Source of the DNA: Nocardia wallacei
GTDB taxonomy: Bacteria; Actinomycetota; Actinomycetes; Mycobacteriales; Mycobacteriaceae
Direction: 5' to 3'
NCBI RefSeq assembly: GCF_014466955.1
Contig: NZ_AP023396.1
Location: forward strand, 4,278,001-4,342,000
DNA length: 64,000 nt
In this document: positions 49,730 through 59,934 of the stretch, piece by piece
Layout: every line of letters begins with the position of its first letter
Position numbering within the stretch: position 1 is the stretch's first letter
The notes under the pieces: generated by a model
Databases searched by the model: none
Told to the model about the DNA's origin: nothing
The model's input: only the letters and a program-made list of their open reading frames with translations
Position numbers and translations under genes: made by a program

Positions 49730-52580
49730 CCGTCGTGAAGCCGAATTGTTCGGCGTCGACCGTCTGCACATCTTCGTGCCCGCGATCATGAGTGTGGGCC
49801 TGCTGTTCTGGCTGGCCAGCGAGCTGCGTGAACTCGTGCGCAGCAGTGGCGAGGCGTCGCGGGCGAAGCGCGCCGCCATCTGTGGTCACGCCGTCGCCCG
49901 GACTGTCGCCGGTGATCGGGGTGCCGAGACGCCGGCCCGGCGTGGCCTGCGACCTCGACCGGTATATCTGTTGATCGCGCTGACGCTGTGTGGCGGCGCG
50001 GTGTATGTGGCGATCGGGTCGGTCGCGAACTACTTTCAGGAACGGGGCTATGTCGCCGATATCGCCTGGCTGCTCGTTATCGCCTCGTCCACCGTGCTGC
50101 TCGCCACCTATTACGGTGTGGTGGCCGCGATCGTGTTCGTCCGCTACCCCGCACCGCCCGCGGCGCTCACCCGGGTCCTCACCGGCTCGCTGCTGACCAC
50201 ACGGCCGGTGGACGGGCAGGAATGGCTCGGCAGGCCGTCATGGAAGCTCGGTGCCGGATTCATGGCCGCCACGGCCGGTGCGGCCTTGCTGTCTCTGGTG
50301 GTCGCGGCGTCACCGCACGTGGTCGACGGGTTCGACCGCCGCGCCGCCGATTGGCTCGGCGAGGCATCGATTCCGCTGCTGTCTTCGATCACCGACGCGG
50401 CATTCCGCACGGAGACCGTTGTGGCACTGGTGGTGGTCGTCGGGCTCGCGGCCATGCGCTGCCGAGCGCTGGCAGTATCCTACGCCGCCGCCACGGGCTT
50501 CGGTTTGCTCGCCAGTGTCGCCCTGCGACCTCTCATCGAGCGCCCCCGTCCGCCCGGTGGGCCGCTGTCCGGTGGGCTCGACTCCTATCCGAGCGGGCAT
50601 ATCGTTCAGGCCGTCGTCATCGCCGGCCTGGTGCCCCTGGCCGTGGCCACCCTCGCGAACCGGCGCCGGATCGCCGTGCCCCTGACTCTCGTGTTCGGTG
50701 TCATCGCCGCGGGCGCCGCGATCGGCCGCGTCGCCGACGGCCTGCACTGGCCGACCGACGTGCTCGGCGGCGCGGGCATCGGACTGGCGCTGGTCCTCGG
50801 GGCCCGCTGGGTGATCGACGTGCCGCAGTCACACGTCGCCTGCCGCGGCTGCCCCTGGTCGCCGGTCGCCCACCACGAACACCCGCCGCGCGGCATCATT
50901 CCCTTGTCCATGTCCGCGGCACAGACGGTGCGTGTATTGGCCCACCTGTCCGCCGCAGCCGTGGCCGTGACCCTGGCGGTGCTGACGTTCGCCGTCGGAG
51001 TACCGGCGAACGGGGAGGGCTTCGTTTTCGGTTCTCGCATCGAGACACCGGTGCAGCTGGCCCTGGCCGGTGTCGTCTCGATCGGCGCGCTGATCTCATG
51101 GCGTTGGGAGGCCGTCGGCGCGGTATTGATCGCCTTGGCCGCAACCGGTTTGGGAATTTTCGCCGCGATCGAGTACCAGCCGATCTACGCGATGGCGCTG
51201 ACGACCGGGGCGATGGTGCCCGCGGTGCTGCTGTGGCTGAGCTGGCAGCATCGCCGGACCGCAGTGGAACTCGTGGTGCTGGCAGTGATCACCCTGCTGC
51301 TGCTCGGCACCGCGTGGGTCGGTGCCAACCGGGTCTATGCCGCCTATTTCGGGCCCACGCATCCCGGCAGCTCGGCACCCGCCCTGGCAGTGGACCGTGT
51401 CGAATGGGTGTGGTCCGGCGCGCTGCGTCACGACGGCATCACTGTCAACACACGGCTCGCCGCCGGACACCGCGACGCCGCGCTGCGAGTCGAGGCCGCC
51501 GACGGATCGGTGACCACGACCTCGCTTCCGGTCGCGGCGGGGGAGCACCGCATCGCGCGACTCGAGGTGACCGGACTGCGACCGGCCACCGAGTACCGCT
51601 ACACCGTTCTGGTCGACGGCACCGCCGACACCTCCCGCGGTACCGGCCGCTTCGCCACACCCGCCGCCGGGCCCATGTCGTTCCGCGTGACCATCGGCGC
51701 CTGCGCCCGTGTCGGATCCAACGGCGCCGTGTTCGACGCGTTGACCGGCGAGCACAGCCTGATACATCTCGCGCTCGGCGATCTGCACTACGCCAACATC
51801 GAAAGTACGTCCCGCACACCCTTCTTCGAAGCCTACGACCGCCTGCTGACACAGCCCGGTCAAGCCGCGTTCTACCGCAGCACGCCGATCGCCTACGTCT
51901 GGGACGACCACGACTACGGACCCAACGACGCCGGTGCCACCTCACCCGGCCGTGCCGCGGTCCGGGACGCCTTCGGCACCACGGCCCCCCACTACCCGTA
52001 CGCCACCACCGGCGGAACCATCAACCAGGCGTTCACGATCGGCCGGGTACGGTTCATACTCACCGACGGCCGCTCGGAGGCCACCGACTCCACCCTGCTC
52101 GGCGCCGAGCAGGAACGCTGGCTGATCGAAGAGCTCACCCGCGCCGCCCGCAGCCACGCGCTCGTGGTCTGGGGCAACTCGGTGCCGTGGATCGGCGCGG
52201 CACGGCCCGGCGCCGACGGCTGGCCCGGCCACGCCGACGAGCGGAAACGCATCGCCGACGCCATCACCAGCGCCGGCATCCGCAACCTCGTGATGGTCAG
52301 CGGAGATGCCCACATGGTCGCGATCGACAACGGCACGAACACGAACTACTCCGGCTCGGGCGGGGCCGGATTCCCTCTGCTCCAAGCCGCCGCGCTCGAC
52401 CGGCCCGGCAGCGTGAAAGGCGGACCGTACAGCGAGGGAACGTTCCCCGGCGGCGGTCAGTACGGCGTGCTCGGCATCACCGACGACGGCACACACGTCA
52501 CCGCCGACCTCGCCGGACGACGCTGGGATGGCGAGCAACTGACCCATCACACGTTCCGCGTGCCCGGCGCTCCCCGCTGA
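49710..52580 (+). CDS. Membrane double phosphatase: PAP2 domain fused to PhoD-like metallophosphatase
   Basis: 956 residues. An N-terminal helix and loop precede a PAP2 domain (about 180-370; RPLIERPRPPGG, YPSGHIVQA and GRVADGLHWPTDVLGG), then five further helices (about 405-545) and an extracytoplasmic PhoD-like alkaline phosphatase D domain (about 560-950; IGACARVGSNGAVFD, LALGDLHYANIES, YVWDDHDYGPND, MVSGDAHMVAI). Both catalytic sites appear complete. It overlaps the RPH-like gene by 20 bp. Such a chimera could remove phosphate from lipid and extracellular phosphodiester substrates; I know of no characterised example. Confidence 0.82.
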   Translation: MSHRAPDRREAELFGVDRLHIFVPAIMSVGLLFWLASELRELVRSSGEASRAKRAAICGHAVARTVAGDRGAETPARRGLRPRPVYLLIALTLCGGAVYVAIGSVANYFQERGYVADIAWLLVIASSTVLLATYYGVVAAIVFVRYPAPPAALTRVLTGSLLTTRPVDGQEWLGRPSWKLGAGFMAATAGAALLSLVVAASPHVVDGFDRRAADWLGEASIPLLSSITDAAFRTETVVALVVVVGLAAMRCRALAVSYAAATGFGLLASVALRPLIERPRPPGGPLSGGLDSYPSGHIVQAVVIAGLVPLAVATLANRRRIAVPLTLVFGVIAAGAAIGRVADGLHWPTDVLGGAGIGLALVLGARWVIDVPQSHVACRGCPWSPVAHHEHPPRGIIPLSMSAAQTVRVLAHLSAAAVAVTLAVLTFAVGVPANGEGFVFGSRIETPVQLALAGVVSIGALISWRWEAVGAVLIALAATGLGIFAAIEYQPIYAMALTTGAMVPAVLLWLSWQHRRTAVELVVLAVITLLLLGTAWVGANRVYAAYFGPTHPGSSAPALAVDRVEWVWSGALRHDGITVNTRLAAGHRDAALRVEAADGSVTTTSLPVAAGEHRIARLEVTGLRPATEYRYTVLVDGTADTSRGTGRFATPAAGPMSFRVTIGACARVGSNGAVFDALTGEHSLIHLALGDLHYANIESTSRTPFFEAYDRLLTQPGQAAFYRSTPIAYVWDDHDYGPNDAGATSPGRAAVRDAFGTTAPHYPYATTGGTINQAFTIGRVRFILTDGRSEATDSTLLGAEQERWLIEELTRAARSHALVVWGNSVPWIGAARPGADGWPGHADERKRIADAITSAGIRNLVMVSGDAHMVAIDNGTNTNYSGSGGAGFPLLQAAALDRPGSVKGGPYSEGTFPGGGQYGVLGITDDGTHVTADLAGRRWDGEQLTHHTFRVPGAPR

Positions 52581-52655
52581 GAGCTTGGCCGAGATGGCGA
52601 CGACCCACGGATCGTGGCTCTTACGCCGAAGGCCGTGCCGACTCGGCCGGAGCGT

Positions 52656-55265
52656 TCACCGAGGGGGCTGGTCCCGGCCGAGCACCGTTTCGCGTGCCGG
52701 GTGAATCATGCGGTCCGCGCGCACCGCTACGAAGCCCAGCACCGCCACTGCGCTCACGATGAGCAGGTCCACGAGTCCGAGGGGCTCGGTTCCCAGCAGT
52801 TGCCGCAGCGGCGGGAAGTACACTCCGGCCAGCTGCAGCGCGAACGCGACGCCCACCGCGACAAGCAGCATCGGGTTGGCCAGCGTCCGTGGACGCGAGC
52901 GCGAACCCAGTGCGACGCCGAGTTGCGTTGCGCCCAAGGCGAAGAACGCCATGGTCTGCCAGGGCCGGTCGGTGTGCTGAGCCCAGACCGCGACACCGAG
53001 GGTGACCGCGGTGAGCACCACCGCGATCCGCGGCACCCGCTGCCACAGGCCCGCCCCGAGAATGCTCTGCGCCGGCGGCCGGGGAGGACGCCGCATCGAT
53101 CCGGGTTCCACCGGTTCGCCGCCGAGCGCCACACCGGGAACACCGTGCGTCAGCAGGTTGATCCAGAGAATCTGCGCCGGCAACAGTGGCAACGCCAGCC
53201 CGAGGAACGGCCCGAGCATCATCACGGCGATCTCCGCGGCACCACCGGACAGGCCGTAGATCAGGAAGCGGCGGATATTGTCGTAGACGCGGCGGCCTTC
53301 CTCGACCGCCGCCACAACGGTATCGAGATTATCGTCGGCCAGGACGAGATCCGCGGCCTGCCGCGCGACCTCGGTGCCACGCCGGCCCATCGCGACCCCG
53401 ATGTCGGCGCGGCGCAGCGCGGGACCGTCGTTCACCCCGTCACCGGTCATCGCCACGATCTCGCCGCCGGCGTGCAGCGCCTCGATGATGTCCACCTTCT
53501 GCGCCGGTGTGGCGCGGGCGTACACGGTCCCCTCGGCAAGATCCGCGGTGGTGTCGCGGCAGTCGATCACCGGTTCACCGGACGCGATGATCCCCAGCTC
53601 GGTCGCGATCGCGTGCGCGGTGCCCGGATGGTCGCCGGTGATGAGGACCGGCCGAATCCCGGCGCGACGGCACGCGGCGATCGTTGCGACAGCCGCGGCC
53701 CGGGGCGGGTCGTGGATCGCGAGCAGACCGAGCAGGTGAAGACCGTGCTCGGGGTCCTCGGCGGCGGGCGGCGCCGAGGATCGGTTGCGCGACGCCACGG
53801 CCAGAACACGGTACCCGTCGCGGGCGTACCGGTCGGCGCGATCGGCGGCACGGCGCACCAGCGTCGGATCATCGCTGAGGACAGCCGGATTCAATACGGC
53901 CTCCGGGGCTCCTTTGCAGACCACCAGGTAGCCATCGGGCAGGCGGTGCACGGTACTCATACGTTTGCGGTCGCTGTCGAACGGGCGTTCGGCGACCCGT
54001 GGCAGCCGCCCATGCAGTTCGTGCCGATCCATGCCGGCTTTGGCGGCCGCCGCCAGCAACGCGGCCTCTGTCGGGTCGCCCAGCGCACTCCAGCTGTCCT
54101 CGGCTGTCATGGGCGGCCGCAGCCGCGCGTCGTTACACAATGCCGCCGCCGCCATCAGGTCGGTCACCGCGGGCAGGGCCGGTTGCCGCAACGGCCGGCC
54201 GTCGACCGCCAGTTCACCCTGCGGTCCGTAGCCGGTTCCGGTGACGGCGGCTTCGACCGTCGGCGTCCAGATCTTCCGCACCACCATGCGGCCCTCGGTG
54301 AGCGTGCCGGTCTTGTCGGTGGCGAGCACTGTCACCGAGCCGAGTGTCTCGACGGCGGGCAGCTCGCGAATCAAGGCGTGACGCTCCGCCATCCGGCGAG
54401 CCCCCAGCGCGAGACCCAGGGTGACCACGGCCGGCAGCGACTCGGGGACCGCGGCGACCGCGAGGCTGATCGCGGTGACGAGCATGAGTTCGACCGGTTG
54501 CTCCCGGACCAGGCCCAGCGCGAGAACCACGCCGCACAGCGCGACCGTGACGCCGGCCAGTACCCGTCCGACCCCGGCCAGCCTGCGCTGCAACGGTGTC
54601 CGGTCGGCGTGCCGGGTCATCAGTCGCGCGATCTGTCCGGTGGCGCTCGCCGTCCCGGTCGCGGACACCACCGCCCGGCCACGCCCCCTGACCACGACCG
54701 TTCCCGCCGAGACCAGATTCTCGGCGGTCGCCGACTTGTCCACCGGCACCGACTCGCCCGTCAAGGCCGACTCGTCCACGGTCAGCCCGGCCGCCTCCAG
54801 CAAGGCAGCGTCGGCCGCCACGATGTCGCCTTCCGCGAGGACCAGCAGGTCGCCGACGACCACACCGGCGGCGGGTATCTCCTGCTGCTGCCCGTCGCGT
54901 ACCACCCGCGCGCTCGGCGCGGCCAGCTGGGACAACGCCGTGATAGCACGCTCGGCACGAATTTCCTGCCCGACCCCCACGGCGGTGTTCACCACGATCA
55001 CCAACAGGATCACCGACATGTCGGTCCAGTCCCCGGTGATCACGGTCAGCACAACCGCCACCAGCAGCACGATGATCAGCGGATCACGCAGCTGGGTCAG
55101 CACACGCTGCCATACCCGGACGGGTCGTCGTCGAGGTAACACGTTCTCGCCGTCGCGAGCAAGCCGCGCCGCGGCCTCGGCCGATGTCAATCCGGCCGCG
55201 CGTCCGGTCACGATGGGCTCGTCGGATATGGCTGGGCACTCCCGGCCCGGAACCGCGTTCACCAT
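52656..55265 (-). CDS. ctpF: CtpF-like P2A calcium/cation ATPase
   Basis: 869 residues. Canonical P2 motifs: TGES near 169-172, PESLP at 274-278 in the fourth helix, phosphorylation site TDKTGTLT at 316-323 (D317), hinge MTGDGVNDGPALRRADIGVAMG and NLLTHGVPGVALG in the sixth helix. M. tuberculosis CtpF (Rv1997) is DosR-regulated. GGAGGAGG precedes the ATG. A good DosR-like box lies 60 bp upstream, between this gene and the divergent 29-residue protein gene. Confidence 0.9.
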   Translation of the reverse strand: MVNAVPGRECPAISDEPIVTGRAAGLTSAEAAARLARDGENVLPRRRPVRVWQRVLTQLRDPLIIVLLVAVVLTVITGDWTDMSVILLVIVVNTAVGVGQEIRAERAITALSQLAAPSARVVRDGQQQEIPAAGVVVGDLLVLAEGDIVAADAALLEAAGLTVDESALTGESVPVDKSATAENLVSAGTVVVRGRGRAVVSATGTASATGQIARLMTRHADRTPLQRRLAGVGRVLAGVTVALCGVVLALGLVREQPVELMLVTAISLAVAAVPESLPAVVTLGLALGARRMAERHALIRELPAVETLGSVTVLATDKTGTLTEGRMVVRKIWTPTVEAAVTGTGYGPQGELAVDGRPLRQPALPAVTDLMAAAALCNDARLRPPMTAEDSWSALGDPTEAALLAAAAKAGMDRHELHGRLPRVAERPFDSDRKRMSTVHRLPDGYLVVCKGAPEAVLNPAVLSDDPTLVRRAADRADRYARDGYRVLAVASRNRSSAPPAAEDPEHGLHLLGLLAIHDPPRAAAVATIAACRRAGIRPVLITGDHPGTAHAIATELGIIASGEPVIDCRDTTADLAEGTVYARATPAQKVDIIEALHAGGEIVAMTGDGVNDGPALRRADIGVAMGRRGTEVARQAADLVLADDNLDTVVAAVEEGRRVYDNIRRFLIYGLSGGAAEIAVMMLGPFLGLALPLLPAQILWINLLTHGVPGVALGGEPVEPGSMRRPPRPPAQSILGAGLWQRVPRIAVVLTAVTLGVAVWAQHTDRPWQTMAFFALGATQLGVALGSRSRPRTLANPMLLVAVGVAFALQLAGVYFPPLRQLLGTEPLGLVDLLIVSAVAVLGFVAVRADRMIHPARETVLGRDQPPR

Positions 55266-55324
55266 GGCACCTCCTCCTGCCGGATTCCCACTTCGAGCAT
55301 TCCGAGACGTAGCGGTCGGGCACA

Positions 55325-55338
55325 GGGACCAAAGTCGG
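55325..55338 (-). promoter_or_regulatory. DosR-like box between ctpF and the small membrane protein gene
   Basis: CCGACTTTGGTCCC on the minus strand (GGGACCAAAGTCGG on the plus strand), 11 of 14 matches. It lies 60 bp before ctpF and 133 bp before the divergent gene. Confidence 0.57.
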
Positions 55339-55470
55339 CACGCAGTAGGCTGGTTGGTCGCGAAACAACTCATCCGACCGGGGACGATCGACCCTGTCGC
55401 GGACGGTGGCATCGCACCCACTCTGGAATCACACGAGGCGGATCACGCCTTCGACGACAGGGGAAACACC

Positions 55471-55560
55471 GTGAACTGGCCCACCGCCGCCGTATTGATC
55501 GCACTGCTCATCGCCATCACCGCCATCGCCAGCACCTACATCGGCTCTCGCGGCAAATAG
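55471..55560 (+). CDS. 29-residue membrane peptide
   Basis: GTG start with AGGGGA upstream. The peptide starts MNWPTAAVLIALLIAITAIA, is one hydrophobic helix and ends SRGK, a basic cytoplasmic anchor. It is followed five bases after the stop by a strong hairpin terminator, which supports it as a discrete transcription unit. Divergent from ctpF with a shared DosR-like box. It might regulate the pump as small membrane peptides do for P-type ATPases; this is inference. Confidence 0.6.
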   Translation: MNWPTAAVLIALLIAITAIASTYIGSRGK

Positions 55561-55564
55561 GAAC

Positions 55565-55612
55565 GAGGGATGCCCTGCCGAGTGTGCTCGCCGCACCGGC
55601 AGGGCATCCCTC
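55565..55612. terminator. Strong hairpin terminator between convergent genes
   Basis: Perfect 16-bp stem GAGGGATGCCCTGCCG/CGGCAGGGCATCCCTC with a 16-nt loop, between the 29-residue peptide gene and the convergent acetyl-CoA synthetase remnant. Likely works in both directions. Confidence 0.8.
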
Positions 55613-55693
55613 GCCGCGCGATCGAGACGAGGCAGACGGGCCGAGCGAAACGAGCCGATGGCCGAGGCCACCGATCCGCGAGGCGACAGGCGG

Positions 55694-57187
55694 CTACGCG
55701 AACGGCCCGGCGAGATGTCCCGCGGACTTGATCACGTCGTCGGCCCGGCCGACGAACCAGTAGTAGCCGTCGCGGTCGCGGCGGGCCAGGTCACCGCTGA
55801 GGTACCAACCGTCGGCGAAACACCGAGCATAGCGGGCGGGTTCGTGCCAGTACCCGCGGAACATCGACGGCCAGCCGGCGCGCACCGCCAGCTCGCCCAC
55901 CTCACCGATCTCGGCCACGGTCACCTGTCCGTCGGTGACCTCGGCGCGACCGTCGTGACCACGCCGCAGCACGGTGGTCTCGATGCCGGGCAGCGGCTGT
56001 CCCATCGACCCCGGCCGCACCTGTTCGGCGGCGAGATTGGCGATCATGATCGCCCCGGTCTCGGTCTGCCACCAGTTGTCGTGCACCGGATGGCCCAAGA
56101 CCTCATAACCCCAATCCACCACCTCCGGATTGAGCGGTTCACCGACACTGGCGACGAACCGCAGGCACGACAGGTCCGTCCCGGTGGGCAGTCGGTCGCC
56201 GTAGCGCATCAGCATGCGCAGCGCGGTCGGCGCTGTGTACCAGACCGAAACCCGTTCGGCGGTGAGGATGTCGTACCAGCGGCGCGCGTCGAACTCCGCC
56301 TCGTCGCTGATCACGGTGGCACCCAGACTCAGCGGCGCGATCACCCCGTACGACATGCCGGTCACCCAGCCGGGATCGGCGGTACACCAGAATACGTCGC
56401 CAGCGCGCAGGTCCAGGGCATAACGGGCGGTGGCCCGATGCGCGACGATCGCACCGTGCACGTGCACCGCGCCCTTCGGTGTCCCGGTCGTGCCACTGGT
56501 GAAATGCAGCAGCGCCGGATCTTCGAAATCGGTTCGGACGATGGTGAATTCGGATTCGGCCGCGGACATCGCCGCGGGCAACTCGATCCCGCCGGCTGGG
56601 CTCGGTCCCGCGTCCGTGACCAGGACGTGCCGCAACAGTGGCAATTCGTCCCGGATCGGAGCGACCTTGCGCTCGTAGAACGAGGCGGTCGTGACCAGCG
56701 TCGTCGCCCCGGCGAGCGCGAGCCGCTGCCGCACCGGCTCGGGACCGAATGCCGCGAACAGCGGCGACACCACGCATCCGGCCTTCCACGCGCCGAGCGC
56801 CGCGACATACAGGTCCGGGGTTCGGCCGAGTAGCGTGCACACCCGTTCCCCGCGGCGCACACCGAGTTCGCGCAACACGTTGGCGAATCGGTTGCTCAGG
56901 GCAACCAGGTCTTCGCAGCCCAAGGTCGTGCACCCGCCCGCGGCCGACAGCCACCGTAGCGACGGCGCGGGCGCCCCTGGCTCGTCGAGGTGCCGGTCGA
57001 CCGCCTCATAGGCGATGTTCACGCCGCCGCCCGGAAGCCCGGCCAAGTCCAGTCGTGCTGCCTGCCAGGAGAATTCGCGGCAAGCCAGGCGATAATCGGT
57101 CAGGTTGGCCGCTGCTCGTTCCGCCGGGGACTTGTCGATCGGCTCCCAGCGCGTCTGCCCGGTGCCGTAGTTGCCCACTGTGCTCAT
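55694..57187 (-). pseudogene. 3'-truncated acetyl-CoA synthetase (AcsA-like)
   Basis: 497 residues against about 570 or more for the family. The N-terminal adenylation core is intact (LLHFTSGTTGTPKGAVH, DNWWQTETGAIMIANL, GWYLSGDLARRDRDGYYWFVGRADDVIKSAGHL). The gene ends abruptly at GHLAGPFA, where homologues continue GPFEVE... into a C-terminal domain carrying the catalytic lysine. No homologous continuation was found in any frame downstream. Adenylation could be impaired. It may be a decayed gene or have a shortened activity. ATG 57187 with CCGGAGACG upstream. Confidence 0.75.
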
Positions 57188-57256
57188 CTCGTCTCCGGAT
57201 CGCGTGAAATCGTGGTTGTTCTCTTCAGTCAACGGCGTGCCCGGCGACGGCCGGCA

Positions 57257-57270
57257 GAGCGGAAAGTCCA
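57257..57270 (-). promoter_or_regulatory. Weak DosR-like box upstream of the acs remnant
   Basis: TGGACTTTCCGCTC on the minus strand, 9 of 14 matches, 69 bp before the start. Confidence 0.33.
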
Positions 57271-57312
57271 TCCTCGCGGGGACCTCCGTTGCGGCTCCCG
57301 GTACGCCAGGGC

Positions 57313-58935
57313 TCAGTACCCGAGGTCACGTCGGCGCAGGCCCGCGAATCCGCCGGCGATACCCAGCGCTGCGATCACCAGGAGCACGAGGATCGGTGCG
57401 GCCGTCGGGTCCGCCAGCGGGACGCGCGGTGTCCGCGCGAAGGGTGAGGCGTCGTCGAACCATCCGGGCAGGTCGAACGAGTCCGCGAACAGCACCGCGA
57501 CCACGCAGTACGCGAATGCCGTCCACGCCACCGGAGCGACCGCCATGGGGAACCAGCCCAACCCGAGGACCGCGACGGCGATCACGAGCCATACGGCCGG
57601 CAGATGGACCACGGCGGCGCCGGTCAGACGGGCCAGTTGTCCGGCGTCTCCCACCGTGAGCGCGTGCGACAAGCCTTCACCGAACCCGCCGACCACCAGA
57701 ACCGCCGCGCTGCCCAGCAGGGCGATAACCACATGGCTTGCCAGCCACGTGGTCCGACCGACCGGAGCGGCGAGCACGGGTTCGGCACGGCCCGCGGTCT
57801 CCTCGGCTCGCGCACGCAGGACGCTGGTGATCCCGTACGCCGCGGCGAGCACTCCCGACAGCGAAAGCGTCAGAGCCAGATAGGAATCCACCGCTTCCTC
57901 GGCCCCGCCCAGCAGATACTGCGCGAGTTCGGGGTTCTCGGCCACATAGTCCTCGATACTGTCGGCGAAGGAACCATACGCCGCACCGAGGGCGAAGACA
58001 CCGATCGCCCAGCCCGCCAGCGCTCCGCGGTGCAGTCGCCATGCCAGTCCGAGTGGGGAACCGAGCGCCCACGACGCGGTCGCCCTGCCGGTGCGGTAGC
58101 CCAGCAGACCCGCGCCGAAGTCCCGCCGGTCCAGCAGAGCGAAAGCGACCACCACGAGTACAGCACTCGCGACGATGAACAACAGCAGCGGCCACCAGCG
58201 ATCATCGACGTAGGGGTACGTGCGCTGGCCCCATCCGATCGGCGAAACCCACGATGGGGCGCCGCCGCCAACGTCTCCGACAGCGCGCAGCACGTACGCC
58301 GCGGCGAGCGCCAGCCCGACGGCACCGTAGACGCTGCGTGGGTTCTCGAAGACCTGCGCGGCCACAGTGGTCAACGCCGCGAACGTGAACCCCACTCCCG
58401 CAACCGATGCCGCGAGGAGCGCCGACCCGCCCACCGGCAGGCCCGTGCCCACGGCCGTGCCGAAGACCACCAGCGCCGCCGCGGCGTCGGCGATCCCGGC
58501 CAGTGCGAGTGCCGCCACCGCCGGAGCCCGCCGCCCGACCCGCGCCGATCGGATCAGTTCAAGTCGTCCGGTCTCCTCGTCGGTGCGGGTATGCCTGCCG
58601 ATGAGAAACATGTTCATCAGCGCGGCCACGATGGCCAGATAGGCGAAGATCTCGAACAGCACCTCCCCGCCGAGGGTGTTCAGCAGCCGTGTCGGCCCGC
58701 CCAGCGCGACGGCCGCGGCATTGCCCGTCATCGTCTCGCGCAAGCGAGCCAGCCGTTGCGGCGTGTCGTAGAGGTCCTGACTGCTGACAGACTGGAACCC
58801 GAGCAGCAATCCCGTTCCCAGCAGCCACCACGGCAGGGCGAACCGTTCGCGACGGACCGCGAAGCGCAACAGTGTGCCGGCACCGGCGGTGTTGTCCCGC
58901 AACCCGCCTCGCACCTCAGCGGTAGGCATGATCAT
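57313..58935 (-). CDS. ABC transporter permease (polyketide/antibiotic exporter type)
   Basis: 540 residues, about twelve membrane helices in two repeats. Typical of the ABC exporter permeases annotated as polyketide antibiotic exporters ([25 protein letters not shown] and [24 protein letters not shown] are the two family repeats). The second ATG three residues in is an alternative start. The start overlaps the stop of the ATPase gene (ATGA), so they form one transporter. Substrate unknown; drug or lipid export possible. Confidence 0.86.
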   Translation of the reverse strand: MIMPTAEVRGGLRDNTAGAGTLLRFAVRRERFALPWWLLGTGLLLGFQSVSSQDLYDTPQRLARLRETMTGNAAAVALGGPTRLLNTLGGEVLFEIFAYLAIVAALMNMFLIGRHTRTDEETGRLELIRSARVGRRAPAVAALALAGIADAAAALVVFGTAVGTGLPVGGSALLAASVAGVGFTFAALTTVAAQVFENPRSVYGAVGLALAAAYVLRAVGDVGGGAPSWVSPIGWGQRTYPYVDDRWWPLLLFIVASAVLVVVAFALLDRRDFGAGLLGYRTGRATASWALGSPLGLAWRLHRGALAGWAIGVFALGAAYGSFADSIEDYVAENPELAQYLLGGAEEAVDSYLALTLSLSGVLAAAYGITSVLRARAEETAGRAEPVLAAPVGRTTWLASHVVIALLGSAAVLVVGGFGEGLSHALTVGDAGQLARLTGAAVVHLPAVWLVIAVAVLGLGWFPMAVAPVAWTAFAYCVVAVLFADSFDLPGWFDDASPFARTPRVPLADPTAAPILVLLVIAALGIAGGFAGLRRRDLGY

Positions 58936-59846
58936 GACGCCTCCCCCGTGACCGACACCGTCTGCGCGCCGTAGTGACGCAGGAAGATGTCCTCGAGCGT
59001 GGGCGGAGTGCTGGTGAGGTTTCGTACCCCGCACTCGGTCACCGCCCGCAGTACCGCGTCCAGCGCCGAACTCTCGACATCGAACCGGGCGTGGGTGCCG
59101 TCTTGAACCAGATCGTGCACACCCGCCAGCGCTTTCAGGTTCGAGGCGGGACGAACGGTTTCCACCGTCACGGTGGTCCGGGTGAGGTGGCGGAGCTCCG
59201 TGAGCGAGCCGGACTCGACGGTATGCCCGTGCCGGATGATGCTCACCCGCTCGCACAACGCCTCGACCTCGGCGAGAATGTGACTGGACAGCAACACCGT
59301 CCGCCCCTCGTGCGCCGTTTCCTGGATGCAGCGCTGGAACTCCGCCTCCATCAGCGGGTCGAGCCCGACCGTCGGCTCGTCGAGCAGCAGTAATTCCACG
59401 TCCGTGGCCAGCGCCGCGACGAGCGCGACCTTCTGCCGGTTCCCTTTCGAATATGCGCGCGCCTTCTGACGCGGATCGAGATCGAACCGTTCCAGCAGCT
59501 CGGCACGGCGACGCGGATTCACACCACCGCGCAGCCTGCCCAGCAGGTCGATGACCTCACCACCGGTGATGCCGGGCCACAGCGCCACCTCGCCGGGAAT
59601 GTAGGCCAGACGCGCGTGCAGCTCGACCGCGTCGAGCCACGGGTCGCCGCCGAGCACCCGCACCGAGCCCGCATCCGACCGCAGCATTCCCAGCAGTACC
59701 CGGATCGTGGTGGTCTTTCCCGCACCGTTGGGACCGAGAAAGCCATGGACCTCGCCGGTGCGCACGGTCAGATCCAACCCGTCGAGAGCCTTGGTCCGGC
59801 CGAACACCTTCGTGAGTCCCGCGACAGAAATCGCCGTGTCAGTCAT
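58932..59846 (-). CDS. ABC transporter ATP-binding protein
   Basis: 304 residues. Walker [14 protein letters not shown] near 35-47, signature motif [15 protein letters not shown] (SKGNRQ in place of LSGGQ, usual for this subfamily), Walker [17 protein letters not shown] and switch His in LLSSHI. The C-terminal 80 residues are a regulatory tail found in DrrA-type ATPases. GAGGAGA stands upstream of the ATG. Partner permease follows. No DosR-like box was seen before it. Confidence 0.9.
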   Translation of the reverse strand: MTDTAISVAGLTKVFGRTKALDGLDLTVRTGEVHGFLGPNGAGKTTTIRVLLGMLRSDAGSVRVLGGDPWLDAVELHARLAYIPGEVALWPGITGGEVIDLLGRLRGGVNPRRRAELLERFDLDPRQKARAYSKGNRQKVALVAALATDVELLLLDEPTVGLDPLMEAEFQRCIQETAHEGRTVLLSSHILAEVEALCERVSIIRHGHTVESGSLTELRHLTRTTVTVETVRPASNLKALAGVHDLVQDGTHARFDVESSALDAVLRAVTECGVRNLTSTPPTLEDIFLRHYGAQTVSVTGEAS

Positions 59847-59934
59847 GTCAGTCTCCTCGAAATCGTTCGGCGCGAAGGGTTGTCGAGCGCCACGTGCCAC
59901 CGGGCAAGCTCGCGAGTCACGTCTGCACGAGTCG

